A stretch of DNA of 57,112 bases. Source: an uncultured Lachnospiraceae bacterium (GTDB taxonomy: Bacteria > Bacillota > Clostridia > Lachnospirales > Lachnospiraceae). The stretch lies in contig CALWSF010000022.1 in NCBI GenBank assembly GCA_944384125.1, forward strand, positions 1 through 57,112, given 5' to 3'. Shown here piece after piece: positions 25,236-31,933 of the stretch. Numbering within the stretch: position 1 is the first letter of the stretch; each line of letters begins with the position of its first letter. The notes under the pieces were generated by a model. The model saw only the letters and a list, made by a program, of their open reading frames with translations. It searched no databases and was not told where the DNA came from. The position numbers were made by a program, and so were the translations under genes.

Positions 25236-25760
25236 ATGGAATTACTGGAAGTAATGAGATGCAGAAGAAGTGTAAGGACGTATACGGGAGAAAAAATTCC
25301 GGAAGACAAGCTTAATGCTGTATTGCAGGCAGGACTTCTGTCGGCATCCAGTCGGAGCATACGGCCATGGGAGTTTATTGTGGTCCGGGAACAGAAAACT
25401 CTGAAACTGATGGCAGACTGCCGGGCGGGGGCCGCCAGGATGCTTGAGGGAGCAGATGCGGCTATTGTTGTGATTGGCGATGAGACGAAATCAGATGTGT
25501 GGATCGAGGACTGTTCCATTGCCATGGCCAATATGCATCTGATGGCAGACAGTCTCGGTCTGGGAAGCTGCTGGATTCAGGGACGCCTGCGGGCAGCAGA
25601 AAATGGAGAATCTGCGGAAGGATACCTGCGCAGGCTTCTGGGATATCCTGACAGTTTGCGCCTTGAAGCTGTTCTTTCGCTTGGCATTCCGTATTCCCAT
25701 CCTGACGGATATGACCTGGAAAAACTTCCGATGGGGAAAATTCACAGGGAAAAATATTGA
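25236..25760 (+). CDS. nitroreductase-family FMN oxidoreductase
   Basis: A 174-residue compact nitroreductase. The FMN-binding start MRCRRSVRTYTGEKIPED (about 7-24), SSRSIRPWEFIVV and the C-terminal LSLGIPY are typical. It also has the helix DCSIAMANMHLMADSLGLGSCWIQ that forms the dimer interface. Such enzymes reduce nitro compounds, quinones or flavins with NAD(P)H. AAAGGAG lies before the ATG. It is a single gene between two terminator or promoter regions; the physiological substrate is unknown. Confidence 0.88.
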   Translation: MELLEVMRCRRSVRTYTGEKIPEDKLNAVLQAGLLSASSRSIRPWEFIVVREQKTLKLMADCRAGAARMLEGADAAIVVIGDETKSDVWIEDCSIAMANMHLMADSLGLGSCWIQGRLRAAENGESAEGYLRRLLGYPDSLRLEAVLSLGIPYSHPDGYDLEKLPMGKIHREKY

Positions 25761-25898
25761 AAATTGTCGGGAAAGTCCGGCAAATCGCAAAAAAGCAGGA
25801 GAAAATAATAGATATAATTACATATTTCGGTGCAAATATAAGAAGAAAATATGGTGTTATGATTTTGAAAAGAGCAGACAAAAACCTTTTGAAAGAAC

Positions 25899-25927
25899 TT
25901 GCATTTTCATAAAAGCCATTATACAAT
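25899..25927 (+). promoter_or_regulatory. promoter of the decarboxylase operon
   Basis: TTGCAT (25899-25904), a 17-base spacer and TACAAT (25922-25927). The leader to the first gene is about 80 bases long. The rest of the gap from 25761 holds nothing else I can recognise. Confidence 0.75.
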
Positions 25928-26016
25928 TATCATAGGCAAAAATTGAGCTCGCTGGGAGATGTTTTTTTCTCACAGACAGTGAGTCTTGTCGAAAAATTTG
26001 AATGGAGGACAGCAAC

Positions 26017-27468
26017 ATGGGTAGTACAGCTCAGGTGTCATCCCGCAGGCGGATAGAAGCATTGCTGGATGACAACAGTTTTGTTGAGATTGGTTCCCGC
26101 ATAACGGCGAGAAACACGGATTTCAACATGACGGCACAGGCAACGCCCGGAGATGGTATCGTGACAGGCTACGGTACGATTGAAGGCAGTCTTGTGTATG
26201 TGTACAGCCAGGATTCCGCGGTTTTAGGCGGATCTGTCGGCGAGATGCACGCGAAGAAAATCTCAAATGTCTATAAGATGGCGATGAAAATGGGAGCACC
26301 GGTAATTGGTCTTCTGGACTGTTCCGGGCTGCGTCTTCAGGAGGCAACAGATGCGCTGGATGCGTTCGGTCAGATGTATCTGAACCAGACGCTGGCATCC
26401 GGTGTGGTTCCGCAGATAGCAGCGGTATTTGGAAGCTGCGGCGGCGGAATGGCCGTAGCTTCTGCAATTGCGGATTTCGTTTTCATGGAAAAAGACGGAA
26501 AGCTTTTCGTCAATTCTCCCAATGCTCTGGCGGGAAATGATGAGGACAAATGCGATACGGCATCATCACAGTTCCAGAGTGAGGAATCCGGAGTTGTGGA
26601 TATGGTGGGAAGTGAGGAGGAGATTCTTTCCCAGATTCGTTCTCTCGTATCTGTTCTGCCGGCCAACAATGAGGATGATATGTCCTATGACGAGTGTACG
26701 GACGACCTGAACCGTATTTGTGAAAATCTGGACGGATGGGGCGGCGATACGGCCCGGATTCTTGCGGATATTTCCGATGACGGATTTTTCATGGAATTTA
26801 AAAAGGAATACGATCCGTCTATGGTTACAGCGTTTATCCGTCTCAACGGAACAACAGTGGGCTGTGTGGCCAACCGGACGGAGACACTGGACGCGGACGG
26901 CGAAAAGACAGATGTCTGTGATGCTGCTCTGAGCACCAGAGGCTGTGAGAAGGCTGCGGATTTTGTTGCATTCTGCGACGCATTCAGCATTCCGCTGCTC
27001 ACACTCGTCAATGTGATGGGATATAAGCAGTCCAAATGTACGGAGAAAAAGATTGCCAGGGCGGCGGGACGCATGACATATGCATTTGCCAATGCAGACG
27101 TTCCCAAGGTAACGGTAATTATCGGAGAGGCATTCGGAAGTGCTTACGTGGCAATGAACAGCAAGTCAATCGGATCGGATATCGTATATGCGTGGCCGCA
27201 GGCCAGGATCGGCATGATGGATGCTGAAAATGCAGTAAAAATCATGTATGCGGAGGAGATCGGGAAGTCCTCAGATTCAGCTGCCCTTATCCGTGAGAAA
27301 GCAGCAGAATATGAAAAGCTTCAGGCGTCTGCAGAGGCAGCGGCAGGAAGAGGATATGTGGATGATATTATTGAGGCAAACGAGACGAGAAAGCGTGTCA
27401 TTGCCGCATTTGAGATGTTATTCACAAAGAGAGAGGGACGTCCGTCTAAAAAGCATGGAACGATCTAA
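26017..27468 (+). CDS. mmdA: acyl-CoA carboxyltransferase (methylmalonyl-CoA decarboxylase alpha type)
   Basis: A 483-residue biotin-dependent carboxyltransferase with two crotonase-like halves. Oxyanion-hole glycines are visible in SCGGGMAVASAIADFVFM in the first half and GEAFGSAYVAMNSKSIGSD in the second. In an operon with a biotin carrier and Na+-pump subunits, it should transfer CO2 from an acyl-CoA (methylmalonyl-, malonyl- or glutaconyl-CoA) to carrier biotin. The start ATG at 26017 lies 8 bases after GGAGG; an in-frame ATG at 26002 precedes the ribosome site. It is somewhat shorter than classical MmdA. The acyl-CoA specificity cannot be told by eye. Confidence 0.85.
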   Translation: MGSTAQVSSRRRIEALLDDNSFVEIGSRITARNTDFNMTAQATPGDGIVTGYGTIEGSLVYVYSQDSAVLGGSVGEMHAKKISNVYKMAMKMGAPVIGLLDCSGLRLQEATDALDAFGQMYLNQTLASGVVPQIAAVFGSCGGGMAVASAIADFVFMEKDGKLFVNSPNALAGNDEDKCDTASSQFQSEESGVVDMVGSEEEILSQIRSLVSVLPANNEDDMSYDECTDDLNRICENLDGWGGDTARILADISDDGFFMEFKKEYDPSMVTAFIRLNGTTVGCVANRTETLDADGEKTDVCDAALSTRGCEKAADFVAFCDAFSIPLLTLVNVMGYKQSKCTEKKIARAAGRMTYAFANADVPKVTVIIGEAFGSAYVAMNSKSIGSDIVYAWPQARIGMMDAENAVKIMYAEEIGKSSDSAALIREKAAEYEKLQASAEAAAGRGYVDDIIEANETRKRVIAAFEMLFTKREGRPSKKHGTI

Positions 27469-27486
27469 TAATGAGGTGACACGTAT

Positions 27487-28341
27487 ATGAAACAGAATAT
27501 AAAGAGAATACTGCTTGTGCTGTGTATGGCGGCCTGCTTTTTTGCACTTTCTGCCTGCAGCAGCGCTGACAGCGAGACATCGGAACCGATTCCGCAGGAG
27601 ATTGAAGAGACGATGCGCTCAGGAGCAGAGAGCTATCTGGAGCAGTTTGCGGGCTTTGACGATGCCGCACTGGCGGAGGAGTTAAAAACAGCACAGAAGC
27701 AGAAAAATACAGTCATGGAATCGGCAATTTCATCCTGGATCAGCTCAAAAGACGATCTTGGCGCAATGAAAGAGATAGTTTCTGTGACCGTGGAGCGCGA
27801 TGATGAAGAAAGCTACACGGCTACGGTAGTGGCAGATTTTGAAAAGAGAGGCCTTACGTTCACTCTTTCTGCTGAAGAGACACTCAGCAGTTACGGAACG
27901 GGAACGGCGCTTGTTCCCACAGAGCTGGTATTTGTTCCCTCTTATACGACGGGAGAAAAGCTGCAGAAGGCAGCTTTAAATACTCTGTTGGGTATGGGAA
28001 CGGTATTTCTGGTTCTGATTTTTATCAGCATCATTATTGCCAGTCTGAAAAATGTGAATAAACTGGAAGCCAGTCTGAAAGCAAAAAAAGCAGCGAAAGA
28101 GACTGCTTCAGCGCCTGCGCCTGCAGCAGCACCGGCCCCTGCGCCTGCACCGGCACCTGCAGCAGCACCGGCCCCCGCCCCTGTGGAAGTTCCGGTTGCG
28201 GTTGAGGAAGATGTGACAGACGATCTTGAACTCGTGGCGGTTATTACAGCGGCAATTGCCGCATCTGCCGATACTCCGGTAGAAGGACTTGTTGTACGTT
28301 CTATCAAGCGCAAATCCGCGTCAAATTGGAAAAATGCATAG
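27487..28341 (+). CDS. OadG/MmdD-like decarboxylase subunit with lipoprotein-type N-terminal domain
   Basis: A 284-residue protein. An N-terminal lipoprotein signal (LLVLCMAACFFALSACSS, lipobox Cys near residue 24) is followed by an extracytoplasmic domain of about 130 residues, resembling small DUF3887-like domains. Then comes a TM helix (LGMGTVFLVLIFISIIIASL, about 168-187), an Ala/Pro-rich linker and a short cytoplasmic end. The TM plus linker is the OadG-type assembly subunit of Na+ decarboxylases; ordinary OadG lacks the outer domain. It follows mmdA by 18 bases. The final YxxxK-type motif of OadG is not obvious; the tail reads VVRSIKRKSASNW. Confidence 0.8.
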   Translation: MKQNIKRILLVLCMAACFFALSACSSADSETSEPIPQEIEETMRSGAESYLEQFAGFDDAALAEELKTAQKQKNTVMESAISSWISSKDDLGAMKEIVSVTVERDDEESYTATVVADFEKRGLTFTLSAEETLSSYGTGTALVPTELVFVPSYTTGEKLQKAALNTLLGMGTVFLVLIFISIIIASLKNVNKLEASLKAKKAAKETASAPAPAAAPAPAPAPAPAAAPAPAPVEVPVAVEEDVTDDLELVAVITAAIAASADTPVEGLVVRSIKRKSASNWKNA

Positions 28342-28364
28342 ATGATTTCAGGAGGAAAAACGAA

Positions 28365-28772
28365 ATGAAAAATTATACAATTACAGTAAATGGTACTGCA
28401 TATGAGGTAACAGTAGAAGAGGGATTCACAGGCGCCGCATCCGCTCCCAAGGCGGCTCCGGCTCCGAAGGCAGCACCGGCTCCGGCTCCCAGAGCGGCAG
28501 CACCGGCTCCCGCGCCTGCACCGGCTCCGGCTCCGGCACCGGCTGCACCTGCAGCAGGAGCTGTATCAATTACGGCCCCCATGCCCGGAAAAATCCTCGG
28601 CATTAAAGCTACGGCCGGAACGGCTGTAAGACGCGGCCAGGTTGTACTGATTCTGGAAGCAATGAAAATGGAAAATGAGATTGTGGCACCTCAGGACGGA
28701 ACCATTGCAAGCATTAATGTAGCAGTGGGCGATATGGTAGAGCCAGGCGCAACACTTGCAACGTTAAACTAA
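28365..28772 (+). CDS. biotin carrier protein of the decarboxylase
   Basis: A 135-residue protein. A short N-terminal part (MKNYTITVNGTAYEVTVEEG) is followed by a long Ala/Pro linker (about 30-65) and a C-terminal biotinyl domain with EAMKMENEI, whose Lys carries biotin. It shuttles carboxyl groups between the carboxyltransferases and the membrane beta subunit. The start is ATG at 28365 after GGAGGAAAAACGA; a longer upstream frame is not used. No biotin carboxylase is encoded here, as expected for decarboxylases. Confidence 0.93.
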   Translation: MKNYTITVNGTAYEVTVEEGFTGAASAPKAAPAPKAAPAPAPRAAAPAPAPAPAPAPAPAAPAAGAVSITAPMPGKILGIKATAGTAVRRGQVVLILEAMKMENEIVAPQDGTIASINVAVGDMVEPGATLATLN

Positions 28773-28822
28773 TAACTGGCTGAATACACGGGATATCAAA
28801 TATTCCGTTTGGAGGAATAACT

Positions 28823-29974
28823 ATGGAATATATAACAACTACATTGTCCAATCTTCTTCAGCAGACAGCGTTCCTGAACCTCACTTTCGGAAATATGGTT
28901 ATGATTTTTGTGGCCTTCATTTTCCTTTATCTGGCGATTCAGAAAGGATTTGAGCCGCTGCTTCTTCTTCCGATCTCTTTCGGAATGCTGCTGGTAAATA
29001 TCTATCCGGATATCATGAAGTCGATTGAGGATTCTTCAAATGGGGTTGGAGGACTCCTTCACTATTTCTATCTGCTTGATGAGTGGAGTATTCTTCCCTC
29101 ACTGATTTTCATGGGCGTTGGTGCGATGACAGACTTCGGTCCGCTGATTGCGAACCCGAAGAGTTTCCTGTTGGGTGCGGCTGCTCAGTTCGGTATTTAC
29201 GGCGCTTATTTTATGGCGATTTTCATGGGCTTCAATGACAAGGCTGCCGCTGCTATCTCCATTATCGGAGGAGCTGACGGCCCGACTTCCATTTTCCTGG
29301 CAGGAAAGCTGGGCCAGACAGGCCTTATGGGACCGATTGCCGTTGCGGCATATTCTTACATGGCACTGGTTCCGATTATTCAGCCCCCGATTATGAAACT
29401 TCTCACAACGGAGGAGGAGAGAAAGATTAAGATGGAGCAGCTTCGTCCTGTTTCCCGTCTGGAAAAAATTCTGTTCCCCATCGTTGTTACGGTTGTTGTC
29501 TGCCTGATTCTTCCGACAACAGCTCCGCTGGTTGGTATGCTGATGCTTGGAAACCTGTTCCGTGAGTCCGGTGTTGTAAAACAGCTGACAGAGACGGCAT
29601 CCAATGCTCTTATGTACATTGTCGTAATTTTCCTCGGAACATCCGTAGGTGCGACGACGAGTGCGGAAGCATTCCTGAATCTTGACACAATCAAGATCGT
29701 AATTCTTGGCCTTGTAGCATTTGCACTGGGTACGGCTGCCGGAGTAATCTTCGGAAAGGTAATGTGCAAGGTAACCCATGGAAAGGTAAATCCGCTGATT
29801 GGTTCGGCGGGTGTATCGGCAGTTCCCATGGCTGCACGTGTATCTCAGAAAGTCGGAGCGGAAGCGGATCCGACCAACTTCCTGCTGATGCATGCAATGG
29901 GTCCGAACGTTGCAGGTGTTATCGGTACGGCTGTAGCAGCCGGAACCTTCATGGCAATTTTCGGTGTTAAATAG
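28823..29974 (+). CDS. oadB: Na+-translocating decarboxylase beta subunit
   Basis: A 383-residue membrane protein with about ten helices. It contains the conserved GGADGPTSIF segment (about residues 151-160), whose Asp is essential for Na+ transport and carboxybiotin decarboxylation in the family. A second conserved region, GSAGVSAVPMAARVSQKVG, precedes NFLLMHAMGPNVAGVIG near the end. It decarboxylates carboxybiotin and exports Na+. The family members OadB, MmdB and GcdB cannot be separated by eye. The ribosome site is GGAGGAA. Confidence 0.93.
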   Translation: MEYITTTLSNLLQQTAFLNLTFGNMVMIFVAFIFLYLAIQKGFEPLLLLPISFGMLLVNIYPDIMKSIEDSSNGVGGLLHYFYLLDEWSILPSLIFMGVGAMTDFGPLIANPKSFLLGAAAQFGIYGAYFMAIFMGFNDKAAAAISIIGGADGPTSIFLAGKLGQTGLMGPIAVAAYSYMALVPIIQPPIMKLLTTEEERKIKMEQLRPVSRLEKILFPIVVTVVVCLILPTTAPLVGMLMLGNLFRESGVVKQLTETASNALMYIVVIFLGTSVGATTSAEAFLNLDTIKIVILGLVAFALGTAAGVIFGKVMCKVTHGKVNPLIGSAGVSAVPMAARVSQKVGAEADPTNFLLMHAMGPNVAGVIGTAVAAGTFMAIFGVK

Positions 29975-29996
29975 TCCGGTATTATAAATGGGATCT

Positions 29997-30050
29997 GATT
30001 GCTGCTGTCCGACTGCAGGGAAAGCCGGGCGGCGGCAATCGCTTTATTTT
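29997..30050 (+). terminator. intercistronic terminator-like hairpin
   Basis: A 15-bp stem with G-U pairs (29997-30011 with 30026-30040) is followed by GCTTTATTTT, between the beta subunit and the OadA-type gene. The T-run is interrupted, so partial termination or RNA processing is likely. Confidence 0.6.
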
Positions 30051-30070
30051 AATTCAGGAGGTAACTTAGA

Positions 30071-31483
30071 ATGGCAAATATAGAAAAAAAGCCGGTTAAG
30101 ATTGTGGAGACAGTTCTCCGTGATGCCCATCAGTCCTTAATCGCAACGAGAATGACGACGGAACAGATGCTGCCGATTATCGATAAGATGGATAAGGTTG
30201 GCTATCATGCCGTAGAGTGCTGGGGCGGCGCAACATTTGATTCCTGCCTGCGCTTTTTGAAAGAAGATCCGTGGGAAAGACTGAGAAAGCTCAGAAAGGG
30301 ATTCAAAAATACAAAGCTTCAGATGCTGTTCCGCGGACAGAATATTCTGGGCTACAACCACTATGCTGATGATGTTGTCGAGTATTTCGTTCAGAAATCC
30401 ATTGCCAACGGAATTGACATTATCCGTATTTTTGACTGCCTCAATGATATCCGTAATCTGGAGACGGCAGTGAAAGCAACAAAAAAAGAAAAGGGAGAGG
30501 TTCAGGTAGCGCTCAGCTATACGCTGGGGGATGCCTATACACTTGACTACTGGACGAATATCGCAAAGGAAATCGAGGCGATGGGTGCAGATTCTCTGTG
30601 CATCAAGGATATGGCGGGTCTTCTGACTCCTTATCACGCACAGGAGCTGGTAAGTGCGCTGAAAGATGCGGTTAAGCTGCCCATTGATATTCATACGCAT
30701 TATACCTCCGGTGTCGCTTCCATGACATATCTGAAAGCAGTGGAGGCAGGGTGTGATATCATTGATACGGCTATGTCTCCCTTTGCTCTGGGAACAAGCC
30801 AGCCGGCAACAGAGGTTATGGTAGAGACTTTCAGAGGAACGAAGTACGACACAGGACTGAACAAAGATCTTCTGGCGGAGATTGCCGAGTATTTCCGTCC
30901 GCTTCGTGAGGAAGCGCTGAAGAGCGGTCTGATGAATACGAAGGTTCTGGGTGTCGATATTAATACTCTCCGCTATCAGGTTCCCGGAGGAATGCTTTCC
31001 AATCTTGTTTCACAGCTGAAGGAGGCCCATGCCGAGGATAAATATTACGAGGTTCTTCAGGAAATCCCGAGAGTGCGCAAGGATTTCGGCGAGCCTCCTC
31101 TGGTTACACCTTCTTCCCAGATTGTGGGAACCCAGGCCGTTTTGAATGTACTGATGGGACAGCGGTACAAGATGTTTACAAAAGAGTCCAAGAAACTTCT
31201 GATGGGAGAATTCGGACAGACGGTTAAACCGTTTAACCCGGAGGTTCAGAAGAAAGCAATCGGCAATGCAACACCGATTACCTGCCGCCCGGCAGATCTG
31301 ATTGAGCCGCAGCTTAAGAAGCTGGAGTCTGAGATGGCACAGTGGAAGATGCAGGATGAGGATGTATTATCTTATGCACTGTTCCCACAGGTTGCGAAAG
31401 AGTTTTTTGAATATCGTCAGGCTCAGAAAACGGGAGTGGATCCCCGCAAGGCAGACAATAAAAACGGGGCATACCCGGTATAA
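30071..31483 (+). CDS. oadA: oxaloacetate decarboxylase alpha / pyruvate carboxylase B-type carboxyltransferase
   Basis: A 470-residue TIM-barrel carboxyltransferase without the C-terminal biotin domain found in fused OadA. Motifs: VLRDAHQSLIATRM with the metal-binding Asp (about 16-29), ECWGGATFDSC, LFRGQNILGY, LCIKDMAGLL with the catalytic Lys, and DIHTHYTSG with the metal-binding His residues. It exchanges CO2 between oxaloacetate/pyruvate and biotin, and must use the carrier encoded three genes upstream or one elsewhere. AGGAGG precedes the ATG. It is the last gene of the operon, ending in a strong terminator. Confidence 0.92.
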   Translation: MANIEKKPVKIVETVLRDAHQSLIATRMTTEQMLPIIDKMDKVGYHAVECWGGATFDSCLRFLKEDPWERLRKLRKGFKNTKLQMLFRGQNILGYNHYADDVVEYFVQKSIANGIDIIRIFDCLNDIRNLETAVKATKKEKGEVQVALSYTLGDAYTLDYWTNIAKEIEAMGADSLCIKDMAGLLTPYHAQELVSALKDAVKLPIDIHTHYTSGVASMTYLKAVEAGCDIIDTAMSPFALGTSQPATEVMVETFRGTKYDTGLNKDLLAEIAEYFRPLREEALKSGLMNTKVLGVDINTLRYQVPGGMLSNLVSQLKEAHAEDKYYEVLQEIPRVRKDFGEPPLVTPSSQIVGTQAVLNVLMGQRYKMFTKESKKLLMGEFGQTVKPFNPEVQKKAIGNATPITCRPADLIEPQLKKLESEMAQWKMQDEDVLSYALFPQVAKEFFEYRQAQKTGVDPRKADNKNGAYPV

Positions 31484-31523
31484 TTTTAGAAAAAATTATA
31501 TATTTCTGTGTAGGACAGACAGG

Positions 31524-31578
31524 ACTGAGGGCATTATCCATCTGCGAAGTATCAGATGGGTAATGTCCTCAGTTTTTT
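31524..31578 (+). terminator. strong terminator of the decarboxylase operon
   Basis: A 21-bp stem with two G-U pairs (31524-31544 with 31553-31573) and an 8-base loop, followed by Ts to 31578. Confidence 0.92.
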
Positions 31579-31650
31579 CTGAACGCATTATACAGGAGTT
31601 TTGTGTCAACATTGCCCGGCATCTGCATATAATAGTATAGATAATGGGGG

Positions 31651-31674
31651 TGTCCGCCCTGTACGGGCGGAACA
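31651..31674 (+). promoter_or_regulatory. GC-rich hairpin before a small membrane ORF
   Basis: CCGCCC (31654-31659) pairs with GGGCGG (31665-31670) around TGTAC, with outer pairs extending to 31651 and 31674. It sits about 8 bases before the AGGAGGG of the following short frame and after a TATAAT at 31629-31634. It could control translation of that frame. Confidence 0.45.
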
Positions 31675-31695
31675 TCACGGATTCAGGAGGGATGT

Positions 31696-31797
31696 ATGAC
31701 ACAGAAGGTGCTTCACTGGTGCCGGAGCGATACAGTAAAACGTGCTGTTTTGTTTTTCCTTATGATTCTCACAATATGGATGGGCAGAATTCATTAA
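31696..31797 (+). CDS. possible 33-residue single-span membrane peptide
   Basis: An ATG 6 bases after AGGAGGG opens a 33-codon frame: a basic amphipathic start (MTQKVLHWCRSDTVKR), then a hydrophobic span (AVLFFLMILTIWMG), ending RIH. It lies alone between a strong terminator and a strong promoter, preceded by a TATAAT box and a GC hairpin. An overlapping ATG at 31692 in another frame gives a 42-residue hydrophilic alternative. The size and shape fit small membrane toxins or regulators, but nothing proves expression. Confidence 0.4.
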   Translation: MTQKVLHWCRSDTVKRAVLFFLMILTIWMGRIH

Positions 31798-31854
31798 GGT
31801 TTTCTTACAAATTCTGTTAATTACTGGATATTCTGTGAACTTTTTTCTGTAAGG

Positions 31855-31884
31855 TTGACATATAATGGTAGTTTTCATTATAAT
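31855..31884 (+). promoter_or_regulatory. promoter of the glucosaminidase-cohesin operon
   Basis: A perfect TTGACA (31855-31860), an 18-base spacer and a perfect TATAAT (31879-31884), with a leader of about 43 bases to the start codon. Confidence 0.88.
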
Positions 31885-31933
31885 ATACATATTATTTCGT
31901 GGATAAAAGGAACTTTGGATCAGGGAGAGACAA

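Noticed and set aside
31692-31820. 42-codon frame starting at the first ATG after AGGAGGG
   Set aside because: The start is only about 1-2 bases from the ribosome site and the product is a featureless hydrophilic peptide. The ATG at 31696 has better spacing and encodes a membrane span.
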